NCBI RefSeq assembly: GCF_000718165.1
Contig: NZ_JOEY01000028.1
Span: 1-64,000 of the forward strand
Reading direction: 5' to 3'
DNA from: Streptomyces fulvoviolaceus
GTDB lineage: Bacteria; Actinomycetota; Actinomycetes; Streptomycetales; Streptomycetaceae
DNA: 64,000 nucleotides
Part shown: positions 43,601 through 51,793 of the stretch, in pieces
How the letters are laid out: every line of letters begins with the position of its first letter
Numbering within the stretch: the stretch's first letter is position 1
Translations under genes and position numbers: made by a program
Notes under the pieces: generated by a model
Databases searched by the model: none
What the model saw: only the letters and a program-made list of their open reading frames with translations
What the model was told of the DNA's origin: nothing

Positions 43601-46600
43601 CTTGTCCGCGTCCTCGACCTTCTTGTCCTGCTCGTTGCGCCAGTCCTCGCGCTGCTTCTGCGTCTCCTGGGCGACCCGTCCGCGTTCACCGGTCTGCTGC
43701 GAGGTGTTCCGCTCGACCTCGCGGTCGATCTCGGTCTGCTTGTCCTGCTTGGCCTGCTGCTCGCTCTGCTGGTGTTCCTTCTCCTTGTTGCCGAGGTCGC
43801 CCTGCGCCGTGCCGGCGGCACCGGTGATCTCGCCGCCCTTCTCCTGCTTGGCAACCGCGCCGACGCCCGCCTTCGGCGCGGGCGTGGCCGCGAGCTCGCC
43901 GCCCTTTCCGCGCCCGCCGCCGGAGGCCTTGCCGGTCAGCTGCTCCCGGGGCGCGTTGGGGAAGATCTGGTCCTCGCCCATGGGCTTGGCCGCGTCCTCG
44001 CGGCCGGTCGTCTGCAGGTCGGACTGCTTGTCCTTGAGCGCCTTGGCCTGGTCGTCGGTGCGCGTGGGGTCGCTCGCGCCCTCCAGGCGGATCTTCGGCG
44101 CGGGGCCGACCGTCTTGTTCTCGAGTTCCGGGTCCGTCGTGGGGATGGCGTCGGCCGCGGCCTCGACGTTCTGCGCCTCGGCCTCGCTCAGCCCCTTGTC
44201 GGGCACGGCGGGGGCCGGCGGCGGAGCCACGTCCTCGGTGGGCTGCTTGCCCTCGGCCTTGTCGCCGCCCTTCGCCTTCTGCTTCTCGGCCTGGTCCTCC
44301 GGGCCGAGCTTCTCCACCTTGCCGGTGACCTGGGCCGCCGCGGGGGCGGCCTCGGGCGGCGCCGAACGCGTCTCGGGTGCCCCCGAGGGACGTTCCTTGG
44401 TGGGCGGGGCCGCGTCGAGCCGCTGCTGCTCCTCGCCGACCTTGTTGTCCGCGGCCCTGTCGACCCCGGGCATGGCGGCAGCCGCCTGGTCGGGCGCGAG
44501 CTTGCTCACGGTCTGTACGGCGGCCTTGGGGTCCTGCCCCGAGACGTCCGGCGGCTCCTGCTCCTTCTCCTCCGGCGCGGCCTCGCCACCGCCGCCCCCA
44601 CAACTCCCCTGACCTTCTTCCTTCTCCGGCGCGGGGGCCGGCGGGGCGCACCCTCCGCCGTCCTTCTCCAGGGACGCCTCGGGCCGGGGCGCGGCCGTCT
44701 CCGTGGCGGTCTGGCCGGGCGTGTCGGTCTGTTCGGCGGCCGGGCTCACCGCCGCCTGCGCGGCGGAGGGCGCGGCACCCGGTCCGGCGGCGGTCGTCGG
44801 CCCGGTCTTCTCGGCGGCGCCCACGGGTCCGCGGGGAGCAGCACCGGGCCCGGACTCCTTGGGCACACTGCTCTTGGCCTGCGGCGCCTCGCGCTCCGGC
44901 TTGGGCGGTTCGGCGCCGCGCCGGGCGGCGGGCGAGGGATTGCGGTCCTCGACCGACGTCTTCGGCGTCTGCGCCCCGGCCGGCTTGGACACGGCCGCCG
45001 CGACCGGGGACGCGACGGGCGGCGCCGGGGCCTGGACGGCCGACTGCGGCTGTACGGCCGTACGGTCCCGCTGTTCGCGGTTGTCGACCGAGGCGTCCGG
45101 CTCCTCGGAGTCGCCGTCCTGACCCGAGTCGGCGTCGTCCGCGTCCTTGCTGTGTTCCTTCTCCTGCTGCTGTTCGGGGTCGGGCTTCTCGGCCTCGGGC
45201 TCGGGCCGCTCCTTGTCCTGGGTCGCGAGGTCCGGGCCGACCTCCTGGTCGAGCGGCTTCTCGGTCTCCTGCAGGTCCTTGGTGCTGCGGTCGCGGGTCT
45301 GGGCGGCGGGCCCGTTCTCGGGCTGCGGGGCCTCGCCCTCGACGGGTCCCTCGTCCTGGCCGGGGGCCTTGGGCTCGGGTCCGGCCTCGACATCGTCGTC
45401 GGACCGCTCGCCTTCCCGCTCCTGCTCGATCTTCTCCGCCTTGGTCGGCGGCGGGGTGGGGAAGGAGGGCAGGGAGGGTTCGGCGGCGCCCGGTTCGAGC
45501 TGGTCCGCGGTCGGTACGGCGGACAGGTCGAGGTCGGCCTCGGGGAGGTGGTCCTCGGGCTTGATGGCGGGTTCGTCCTCGGCGCCCGGGGTCCGGGCGT
45601 CCTCGTCCTCGCCGCCGGCGACCTCCTTGTCGGCGCCCGCCTCGAGACCGAGCGGCCGTTCCTCCTCGCGCGGCTCGACCTCGGCGCCGCCGTCCTCGTC
45701 CTTGTCGTTCAGGCCGTGCTCGGACAGCGCGGAGTCCGGCTGTTCGGCCCGCTCGTCGACCTTTTCCGGGCGTACGGCGCCGGGCTGGGCCTTCTGCTTC
45801 GGGTCCGGCTCCTCGTTCTTGGACCCTGCGGCGGGCTGCGTCTGGTCGTCCCGGCGCTTGCGCTTGTCGGCGCCCGGGGCGCTCGCCTGCTGCGGGTCGG
45901 CCTCCTCGCGCTCGCGCTGTTCCTTGCGCTCCTCCTTGGCCTGCTCGGTGCCCTCCTGCTGCCCCTGGGCGTGCTCGTCGGCGGCCTGGTCGGTGCGGTC
46001 GCGGTCGGTGGCGGCCTGCTCGTCCTCCTGCTGCTGCTCCTGCCGGTCCTGCTGCCGGGAGGCGTTGCGCTCGTCCTCCTGCTCGGTGCGCTGCGCGGCT
46101 TCCTGGTCCTCGGTGGCGGCGTCCGCACTCGCGCGGCTGCGGTCGCTGCCGCTCTTCTCGTCGCGCGACTTGGCGTCCTGCTGTTCCTCGCGCTCGTCGG
46201 TGGCGCGCTTGTCGTCGGAACTCCGGTCGGACTCCTGCTTCTTCTTCCACTGGGTGCGTTCGACACCGAGCGCTTCGAAGAGGTCGATCTCGGGCAACGG
46301 CACGTCGGCGGGCTGCAGTTCGACGGGGCCGGGGCGGGCCTCGTCGGCGAGGTCCAGGAGTCGCTCGTACTCGGGTGTGAGCAGCCGGTTTTCCAGGCGC
46401 TCGACGACCGCGTCCTCCAACTGCTCGGACATGCGCGCGAGTTGGAGGCGTACGCGACCGGAGGCGTCGGTGGGGTCGCCGCGCAGGCTGCGCAGCACGT
46501 TGCCCGCGAGCCGGTCCACGAGGGTCGCCGGGTCGACGGCCTCGGCGCGCATCCGGTCGGCGTCGACGGTGGCGTAACGCAGCCAGCCGGGGGTGGCCTG

Positions 46601-47110
46601 GCCCTCCTCGACCTTCGAAGCGTCCTGCGGGGCGGATTCCGGAGCACCGGGCTGTACGACCGCCTGGGCGGCCGCCTCCGCCTCCCGCTCGATGGACTGC
46701 TGCGGCAGGCTCACGGCGCCGAGCTCGCGGCCGGCCCGCAGCGCGCCGAGACCGTGTGCGTTCTGCACGGTGTGCTGCAGCTCGTGGGTGAGCAGGCGCC
46801 GTCCCTCGTCGGTGCCGGGCTTGAAGGCGCCCTCGCGGAAGAAGACGTCCTGGCCGACGGCGACGGCGTCCGCGCCGAGCAGCTCGGTCAGCTGACCGGC
46901 GTCGCGGCCGGTGTGCAGCCGTACGCGGCTCAGGTCGTGGCCGAGCTGCTCCTCCAACTCCCGTCGTACGCCCGGGTCGAGGGGCTGTCCGGCGCCGCTG
47001 ACGATGTTCTTCGGGTCGGGGGTACGGGACTTGGCGGCCCGTTCCTTGCGCTTGCGGCGGCGCTGTTCGGCGGTCTGCTCCGAACCGGCCTGCTGGCTCT
47101 GCGCGTTCAC
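40658..47110 (-). CDS. Giant eCIS-core (DUF4157) protein with helical core and variable C-terminal putative toxin
   Basis: 2150 residues, GTG start overlapping the previous stop (GTGA). DUF4157 occupies about 43-122 with the HELQH metalloprotease-like motif at 109-113. Residues ~200-1200 are highly charged and disordered (Glu, Lys, Asp, Gln, Pro). About 1225-1600 is an amphipathic/hydrophobic helical array (LLGWIADKVADFFKGLLAAV and onwards), as in tape-measure proteins. A Lys/Pro spacer leads to a very basic helix (~1750) and a folded C-terminal region from about 1820. That end contains SYRDALATYIMDKF and a final LHNKTNSKVGRQI, reminiscent of DUF6973-like toxin ends. The coding DNA for this end drops to about 52-60% GC. 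It may be tape measure, cargo carrier, toxin, or all three. SUKH-4 follows. Confidence 0.9.
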   Translation of the reverse strand: MNAQSQQAGSEQTAEQRRRKRKERAAKSRTPDPKNIVSGAGQPLDPGVRRELEEQLGHDLSRVRLHTGRDAGQLTELLGADAVAVGQDVFFREGAFKPGTDEGRRLLTHELQHTVQNAHGLGALRAGRELGAVSLPQQSIEREAEAAAQAVVQPGAPESAPQDASKVEEGQATPGWLRYATVDADRMRAEAVDPATLVDRLAGNVLRSLRGDPTDASGRVRLQLARMSEQLEDAVVERLENRLLTPEYERLLDLADEARPGPVELQPADVPLPEIDLFEALGVERTQWKKKQESDRSSDDKRATDEREEQQDAKSRDEKSGSDRSRASADAATEDQEAAQRTEQEDERNASRQQDRQEQQQEDEQAATDRDRTDQAADEHAQGQQEGTEQAKEERKEQREREEADPQQASAPGADKRKRRDDQTQPAAGSKNEEPDPKQKAQPGAVRPEKVDERAEQPDSALSEHGLNDKDEDGGAEVEPREEERPLGLEAGADKEVAGGEDEDARTPGAEDEPAIKPEDHLPEADLDLSAVPTADQLEPGAAEPSLPSFPTPPPTKAEKIEQEREGERSDDDVEAGPEPKAPGQDEGPVEGEAPQPENGPAAQTRDRSTKDLQETEKPLDQEVGPDLATQDKERPEPEAEKPDPEQQQEKEHSKDADDADSGQDGDSEEPDASVDNREQRDRTAVQPQSAVQAPAPPVASPVAAAVSKPAGAQTPKTSVEDRNPSPAARRGAEPPKPEREAPQAKSSVPKESGPGAAPRGPVGAAEKTGPTTAAGPGAAPSAAQAAVSPAAEQTDTPGQTATETAAPRPEASLEKDGGGCAPPAPAPEKEEGQGSCGGGGGEAAPEEKEQEPPDVSGQDPKAAVQTVSKLAPDQAAAAMPGVDRAADNKVGEEQQRLDAAPPTKERPSGAPETRSAPPEAAPAAAQVTGKVEKLGPEDQAEKQKAKGGDKAEGKQPTEDVAPPPAPAVPDKGLSEAEAQNVEAAADAIPTTDPELENKTVGPAPKIRLEGASDPTRTDDQAKALKDKQSDLQTTGREDAAKPMGEDQIFPNAPREQLTGKASGGGRGKGGELAATPAPKAGVGAVAKQEKGGEITGAAGTAQGDLGNKEKEHQQSEQQAKQDKQTEIDREVERNTSQQTGERGRVAQETQKQREDWRNEQDKKVEDADKQSGDEHGKKNKEIVKARDDKDKEIGARKDQDNAQIDTERENAEKEAEKKKEEEKPSGGLLGWIADKVADFFKGLLAAVTAVFDAARKLVNGIIDKFKEWANQAIDFVRDLAVAAINALADVLIAIGDVLLAAFPELRDRFRKAIEGLRDAAVAKVNELAEGLKKAVNSLLDALAAGLNKLLDVLEAGLKAVIKIYQAVIVGAIKFAQAAIEALGKFAALVADIAPDPGGWISKAGSSAKTGITDHLWGAIKVAVKGWFDTKVEGILGLGKAVIDVLVKGCVSLKQIGKMAWDAIIASLPMMIASLVIEKVVSMIVPAAGAILTIVQGLMAAWQSISSILAAFGKFWAYLKAVKAGPAACLFAEVVAAGVVALLDFITNFLMIRLSSATKGVGKRLKAMSQKIMEGLKKVGGGAKKAAGAAVNSARGAMRNAKQKLAEPAVARGPKGHASPDPKSPVKPKEHATPKGPAKPDPSATKPKDGETGPGKGRAPEREQGPAKDRTPDKDQSPAKDRDQAPAKDKTPEGAPPKKKKEIEGPKPTKPRKPKSPAGKALAKAKGAVKSALKKVGNAAKTLGRKLKKSKIGKALKNTASKLRDQFKRKKDRLREDKRRRQEQKRQRQEQRRKDEESKESKEARLAKIVARIKPRLDRMLRRGSKEPVMRATLSGLRIWYRLSQLNLEGSSKYAINALLNPRRKVSEADRQRVQLVLDGEDSEVLKEIQKRVGIREFDDWFLLQGDESDTDFAKGFQKLYQELKREIDAENEIRGAREANLSEVELQEMIARMPNDLQDIKTSDWAKGKTDKLIDALTKTVGTGREQVKRKKSRGIGDSRPLPGQQDRAPIPIEFEQVMDKIDFVTKVVELKRWESEEKVELSPFRGEKVDGTGRRSGIVQDSYRDALATYIMDKFKDDPDLAEAARTYAMKKQADHLRELQGAGEDHPETMRQLHNKTNSKVGRQIRTSMQKLEVGRLVKFVIKGWWK

Positions 47111-47400
47111 GACGTCGCCTCCCCGTGCCCGCTCAGTCCCTCGTGCACGGCTCGCGCCAGCTCCTGTCCGAGTCGTCGCGCGGACAGCCCGGAGGGCAGG
47201 GGCGCGAGGCCGCTCAGCGCGTCGACGGTCAGAGCCCCGTCGGCCGCCAGCGGCACCCCGTGTTCCCGCACCAGCCGGGTGAGCTCGCGCTCGAAGGCGG
47301 CCGAGACCCGCTCGGGGTCCGCCCGGAACCCGTCGAGCACCAGCTCCCCTATCTCCACACGGATCGCCGAAGGCTCCCGGCCCCGAGAAGTCACACCCAT
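47107..47400 (-). CDS. Small conserved CIS protein of unknown function
   Basis: 97 residues (MGVTSRGREPSAIRVEIGEL, VLDGFRADPERVSAAFEREL). Mostly helical, no motif recognised. It overlaps the ATPase stop by 10 bases and the DUF4157 start by 4, so it is tightly coupled with both. Proteins of this size between the ATPase and DUF4157 genes are common in actinobacterial clusters; it may be a chaperone or adaptor for the giant protein, which is a guess from position. Confidence 0.75.
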   Translation of the reverse strand: MGVTSRGREPSAIRVEIGELVLDGFRADPERVSAAFERELTRLVREHGVPLAADGALTVDALSGLAPLPSGLSARRLGQELARAVHEGLSGHGEATS

Positions 47401-49367
47401 CCGCGGACCTCCCCCGGCGTGAGTGAGCGCTCCAGCTTCAGGTACTCGGTCCGGGCGGCGGCGAGCATGTGCCGCATCTGCAGCGGGTCGCCCTCCTCGG
47501 CGGCGAGGAAGGCCCCGGACAGCGCGATGTTGCGGATCGAGCCGCCGGCGACGGTGAGTTGGGCCAGCAGCCCGGGGTCGATGTCCTTCACCGGGGCCTG
47601 CGGCGGCAGCACCCGGCGCCAGATCTCGGCCCGCTCGTGCTCGGCCGGGAACGGGAAGTCGACGACGAAGCGGATGCGCCGCAGGAACGCCGTGTCGAGG
47701 GCGTTCTTCATGTTCGTGGTGAGGACGGCGAGGCCCCGGTAGGCCTCCATCCGCATCAGCAGATAGCTGACCTCGAGGTTGGCGTACCGGTCGTGGCTGT
47801 CCTTGACCTCGCTGCGCTTGCCGAACAGGGCGTCGGCCTCGTCGAACAGGAGGAGGGCGCCACCGCGTTCGGCGGCGTCGAAGACGCGGCGGAGGTTCTT
47901 CTCGGTCTCGCCGATGTACTTGCTGACCACCTGGGAGAGGTCGATGACGAAGAGATCGAGACCGAGCTCCTTCGCCATGACCTCGGCGGCCAGCGTCTTA
48001 CCCGTTCCCGAGCCGCCCGCGAACATCGCGGTGACACCCAGCCCCCGACGCAGGGTGGCCGCAAATCCCCACTCCTGGTGGACGGTTGCCCGCTGCCGCA
48101 CATGCGCGACGATCTCCCGCAGCACGCTCGTCTGCCGCTCGTGCAGCACCAGGTCGTCCCAGCCGGCCTGCGGCTCGATCCGCCGCCCCAGCTCGTCCAT
48201 GCCGATCCGGGCCTCGTCGAGACCGGCCCGCCAGGCGAGTTCGGCGGCGTCCAGCTCGTCCTCGTGCGGGAGCCGGCGTCGTACGGTGGCGGCCGCGGAC
48301 CGCACGACGTGCGGTGGCAGCTGGAACTGGGCGACGAGGGACCGGAGTTCACCCATCTCCAGATCGATCTCCTCGAACGCGCCCGACCACAGGCCGAGTT
48401 GCTCCTCGTCGTCGAGTCGCGGCACGACCACCCGCGCCCCGTACGACCGCTCCGAACGCAGCGGGTCCTCGCTCGACACGACCATCGGCACGGCGGCCGC
48501 GGCCAGGAACGCCTCGGTCGCCGCCCGCTGGTCGCGGTCCAGCTCGGCCACCTCGACGAGCAGCGCGGCGGGCAGCAGGATCGCCTCGCGCTGCCACAGC
48601 CGGGCGAGCCGGTCGCGCTCGGCGGGGTCGGACGGGACGTCCTCGGCGCTCATCGCGTAGAGCCCGAGGCCCGAGCGGGCGGCCGCGGCGGCGGCGAGGT
48701 CGGCCCGGCTGCGCGATTCCCCGCCGGTCAGTTCGACCAGCGGGGTCTCGGTCCCGTTCGTCCAGCCCTCGGCGACCCGGTCCGCGGCCAGATCGTACGA
48801 CGGCGGCAGCGCCTCCGGCACCGGGCTGCGGCGCAACTGGCCGTGCAGCCGGGCGTCCAGGTAGGGCGAGCCGAGCAGGAAGTGCAGGATGCGCTCGTCG
48901 AGCCGGAGCCGGGTGGTCGTGAGGCGTGACGCGTCGTCCAGCTCGACGATCCGCCAACGCCTCAGCGGTGCCACGGGCGTGAGCGCGCTCCAGTGCGGCT
49001 CGGCCAGCGCGGCCAGCGCGAGCGAGAAGGTCGGGTGGGCCCGCTCGGGGTCCCCGCAGGCGGCCGCGCAGCGGGCGGCGGTCGTGGGCTCCAACTCGTG
49101 GGCGGCGGCGAGGAGGACGAGGTCCCGCTCGAAGGAGGTGAGCCCGAAGCAGGCGACGAGGGCGTCGAGGGGGGCGGTGCCGGGGCCCTCGGCGGGCACC
49201 AGAGCCGTACCGGGTACGTCGCCGCTTCCGGCGGCCCGCGCCGCGTGCGCGTCGACGCGGGCGAGAACGCGCCGGATCTCAGCGGTCAGCGTCGCGCTTC
49301 CGTCGTACACGCCCGTGCCGCCCGTTCCGTCCGTCCCCATGTCCTCACCCGCCCCCGTCGTCCCCAT
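47391..49367 (-). CDS. CIS AAA+ ATPase (Afp15/Pvc15-like)
   Basis: 658 residues from ATG 49367; a second ATG nine codons later (49340) has a better but close-set GGTGAGG. Two halves are seen: a degenerate N-terminal ATPase-like region (about 60-400) and an active AAA+ module with Walker A GGSGTGKT (Lys457), Walker B LLLFDEADALFG (about 512-523), and a sensor region LTTNMKNALDTAFLRRIRF with the Arg finger pair. In Afp and PVC the ATPase is needed for assembly of particles or cargo loading. It sits between DUF4255 and the small linker gene. Confidence 0.93.
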   Translation of the reverse strand: MGTTGAGEDMGTDGTGGTGVYDGSATLTAEIRRVLARVDAHAARAAGSGDVPGTALVPAEGPGTAPLDALVACFGLTSFERDLVLLAAAHELEPTTAARCAAACGDPERAHPTFSLALAALAEPHWSALTPVAPLRRWRIVELDDASRLTTTRLRLDERILHFLLGSPYLDARLHGQLRRSPVPEALPPSYDLAADRVAEGWTNGTETPLVELTGGESRSRADLAAAAAARSGLGLYAMSAEDVPSDPAERDRLARLWQREAILLPAALLVEVAELDRDQRAATEAFLAAAAVPMVVSSEDPLRSERSYGARVVVPRLDDEEQLGLWSGAFEEIDLEMGELRSLVAQFQLPPHVVRSAAATVRRRLPHEDELDAAELAWRAGLDEARIGMDELGRRIEPQAGWDDLVLHERQTSVLREIVAHVRQRATVHQEWGFAATLRRGLGVTAMFAGGSGTGKTLAAEVMAKELGLDLFVIDLSQVVSKYIGETEKNLRRVFDAAERGGALLLFDEADALFGKRSEVKDSHDRYANLEVSYLLMRMEAYRGLAVLTTNMKNALDTAFLRRIRFVVDFPFPAEHERAEIWRRVLPPQAPVKDIDPGLLAQLTVAGGSIRNIALSGAFLAAEEGDPLQMRHMLAAARTEYLKLERSLTPGEVRGWV

Positions 49368-49373
49368 GTCGTC

Positions 49374-50261
49374 TCAGTTGTCTGTGTTCTCGGTGTTCTC
49401 GGTGTTCTCGGTGTTCTCGGCGTGCTCGGTGTTCTCGCCGCGGGGTTCCTGCTGTGCCGACTTGCTCGCCCGGGTGGTCCTGCGGGTACGCGCGGGAGTC
49501 TTGGCGGCGGCTTTCGCCGGGGTCTTCGCGGCCCGCTTGGCCACGGCTTTGGTGGGCGGTGCCTCGGCCTTGCCGACTTCCTCGGCGGGAGCCTCACTTG
49601 ACGGTGTCTCAGCCACCGGCTCCACCCCCGGCGGGACCGGTGCCCCCGGCGCCCCGAACGGCAGCACCCGTACCTCGGGCCGCTCCACCGGCCTGCCCGG
49701 CACCGGGCTCTCGCGGCCGTCGATGAAGACGAGCGCCGCCTGGTAGACCACGGACAGCGCGTAGGGCGTCTGGTAGAGCATTCCCCACAGCTTCGACGTC
49801 TCGTCGACGTCCATCACCGTCGGTGTGAACCGCACCCGCTGCGCCGACTCGGCGAGGTCGCTGGCCGCCAGGTACGGGCGCTGCTCACGGGCCTGTTCGA
49901 TGACGTCCTTGGGCAGGATCGGGATCTCGTGCAGCGCGCGGACCACGGCACCGATCAGCCGCTGCCCGACCAGTTCCGTCTCGTCGCCGTACGCGGTGAT
50001 CAGGAAGTGCAGGTCGAGCGCCGCGGCGGGCCGCTTGACGAGTGTGCCGTCGGTGGCCCGGGTCGGCAGGTCGTTGTTGCGCTGCGAGGTGTTGGGCGTG
50101 ACCTGGTACAGGAACACGGAGATGGTGGGCTCGCTCGGCGGGTCGGCCGGCGGCTTGCGCGGCTCGACCTTGACGGCCATGTCGATCTCCGGCCCCAGGT
50201 TGGACTCGATCAGCAGGGCGAGGGCCTGGGTGACATGGGCGAGGGCAAGTGCGTTGCTCAT
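49374..50261 (-). CDS. DUF4255 domain protein (Pvc16/Afp16-like tail terminator)
   Basis: 295 residues. The first 195 are the DUF4255 domain (ALAHVTQALALLIESNLGPE, EPTISVFLYQVTPNTSQRNN and LHFLITAYGDETELVGQRL), which in eCIS corresponds to the tail-terminator or cap-proximal protein. The last ~90 residues are an Ala/Lys/Pro-rich tail (KRAAKTPAKAAAKTPARTRR) ending in the tripeptide repeats ENTEHAENTENTENTENT, encoded by a 9-base tandem array. The tail is basic enough to contact nucleic acid or membrane, but no role is known. Confidence 0.88.
   Translation of the reverse strand: MSNALALAHVTQALALLIESNLGPEIDMAVKVEPRKPPADPPSEPTISVFLYQVTPNTSQRNNDLPTRATDGTLVKRPAAALDLHFLITAYGDETELVGQRLIGAVVRALHEIPILPKDVIEQAREQRPYLAASDLAESAQRVRFTPTVMDVDETSKLWGMLYQTPYALSVVYQAALVFIDGRESPVPGRPVERPEVRVLPFGAPGAPVPPGVEPVAETPSSEAPAEEVGKAEAPPTKAVAKRAAKTPAKAAAKTPARTRRTTRASKSAQQEPRGENTEHAENTENTENTENTDN
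49384..49437. repeat. Six 9-base tandem units in the DUF4255 gene
   Basis: GTGTTCTCG four times, GCGTGCTCG once, GTGTTCTCG once. Translated on the minus strand it encodes the ENT/EHA repeats at the C-terminus. Unit changes would lengthen or shorten the tail without shifting the frame. Confidence 0.9.
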
Positions 50262-50310
50262 GACGTCGGTTCCTCGGTTCCTCTCGTCCTACTGGTCCCT
50301 GCTGCGTGGC

Positions 50311-51033
50311 TCACTCGCGCCCCCGCGCCAGGTACTCCGCCAGGCTCACGGTCGCCCCGGCGCGCCCGGTCGTGGGCGTCCGCTGCCGCCCACCGCCGGA
50401 GGGCGTGTCCCCCGCGGTGACTTCGAGACGCCCGATCTGCACCTGCACGACCTGCTCGGTCGCCCGTGCCGGCCGCCGGGCCGCGGCCTGCCGTACGGCG
50501 TCGCGGGCGGCCGTCGTGTCGGCGGCGCTGGGTCGCAGCGCCGCCGACACGACGGTGGGGGCGGCGTCCGCACCCGGGGGGGTGGGCACGGACACCGCGG
50601 TCTGTGACGGATGCCGTTCCGGCCGCCCCGAGGCGCGCCGCCCGGCGTCGGGCAGCGGCCGCGGTCCCGGCGCGAGCGGGGCGGCGGGACGCAGGAGCGG
50701 CACGTCGGCCGGGGCCGCCGGCGCCGGACGCGGAGCCGGCTGCTCCGGCGTCCGCTCCGTCCGTACGACCGTCCGCTCCCGTTCCGTGTACGTCCGCGTC
50801 TCCGCGGGCGCCGGGCGCGACACGTCCGGCAGTGGTACGGCCGACGGCGTGGCCGAGGGCCACAGCAGCGCGTCCTCGTCCGGCGCCGCGGCTCCGGCCC
50901 GTACGGCCTCGACCCGCTCGAAGGGTCCGGGCAGCCGGGGCTGCAGTCGCATCGCACTCGGGCGCGGCGCCGCATGCCGGGCGATCAGCCGGTCGAGAAA
51001 GTCGGGAACCGGCGCCCCTTCGGCGTCAGACAT
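50311..51033 (-). CDS. Pro/Arg-rich CIS protein of unknown function
   Basis: 240 residues from ATG 51033. An N-terminal helix (DFLDRLIARHAA) is followed by ~150 residues of Pro/Ala/Arg-rich, disordered sequence and a short ordered end (EQVVQVQIGRLEVTAGDT ... VSLAEYLARGRE). The VQVQIGRLEV segment followed by a disordered stretch and SLAEYL is a recurring end of proteins in this slot of actinobacterial and phage-tail-like clusters. No enzyme motif. The start overlaps the Cys4 protein gene by 8 bases. It could be an assembly chaperone. Confidence 0.75.
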   Translation of the reverse strand: MSDAEGAPVPDFLDRLIARHAAPRPSAMRLQPRLPGPFERVEAVRAGAAAPDEDALLWPSATPSAVPLPDVSRPAPAETRTYTERERTVVRTERTPEQPAPRPAPAAPADVPLLRPAAPLAPGPRPLPDAGRRASGRPERHPSQTAVSVPTPPGADAAPTVVSAALRPSAADTTAARDAVRQAAARRPARATEQVVQVQIGRLEVTAGDTPSGGGRQRTPTTGRAGATVSLAEYLARGRE

Positions 51034-51760
51034 CCGCACACAGCTCCAGGTAGTAGCGGCGCCGCAGCGGGCTGAGCGCCAGGATCTCCGACTCGCTCCA
51101 CCCGTAGGCGGTGGCGAGCAGGTGGACGTCGAGCAGCACGTCCCGTGCCCAGGCGTCCAGTTCGGTCCACAGGTAGGAGGCGATGTCGAGTTCGGCCCGG
51201 GTGGCCTGCCCGCACTCGGGGCAGGCCACATTGAGCGCCAGGTCGGCGCCCGGGTCCGCGGCCTCGACCGCCTCGGCGATCCGGCGCTGCACGGGCACGG
51301 GCAGTTCGCCGGCGGTCACGGCGGTCCCGTCGTGCACCGCCGACACGAGGCACCGGTCGAGCAGCGCCTCGCGCGGGTCCCGGGAACGGGCCGCCGCCGT
51401 CAGGTCGGCGACCCCGGGCAGCCTGAACTCGACGTCCCAGCGGTCCTGTTGGACCCGTACGACCGACTCGGCCGCAGAGCGCCCGCCCAGCGAGCCCGCG
51501 AGCTCCCCGGCGTCCAGCTCGAACTCCATGTCCGCGCCGCACGCCCGGCACGCCAGCCGCACCTGCATCCGCTCGCCGAACAGCGCCCGGCGCAACGCGA
51601 ACAGGTCCGCCTCACGCTCGCCGACGGGCACCGAAGGCAGCCGCCCGGCGTCGACGTCGGGCCGCGCCGTGCGGTGCAGCAGCAGCGCACGCCCGACCGG
51701 CGCCTCGGCAAGTCCCGCCTCCCAGGCGCCCAACAGCTCGGCCGCTCCGGTGATCGCCAT
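51026..51760 (-). CDS. CIS protein with two CxxC pairs (phage baseplate/chaperone-like)
   Basis: 244 residues. Two Cys pairs, C71-x2-C74 (CRACGADMEF) and C180-x2-C183 (CPECGQAT), probably bind one structural zinc. The C-terminus WTELDAWARDVLLDVHLLAT, AYGWSESEILALSPLRRRYY is the kind of ending found in tail-assembly proteins encoded beside tube genes, where binding to the tape measure is expected. It follows the tube gene by 33 bases. Confidence 0.8.
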   Translation of the reverse strand: MAITGAAELLGAWEAGLAEAPVGRALLLHRTARPDVDAGRLPSVPVGEREADLFALRRALFGERMQVRLACRACGADMEFELDAGELAGSLGGRSAAESVVRVQQDRWDVEFRLPGVADLTAAARSRDPREALLDRCLVSAVHDGTAVTAGELPVPVQRRIAEAVEAADPGADLALNVACPECGQATRAELDIASYLWTELDAWARDVLLDVHLLATAYGWSESEILALSPLRRRYYLELCADV

Positions 51761-51793
51761 ACCGTCCCCCCGATTGCCTCACCTACCGCCGAC

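Noticed and set aside
40730..47422. A 2230-codon open frame on the plus strand opposite the DUF4157 gene
   Set aside because: It is the antisense shadow of a very GC-rich, charged coding sequence: its product is Leu/Gly/Arg/Val-rich low complexity without domains, and the minus strand carries DUF4157, helical and toxin features plus coupled neighbours.
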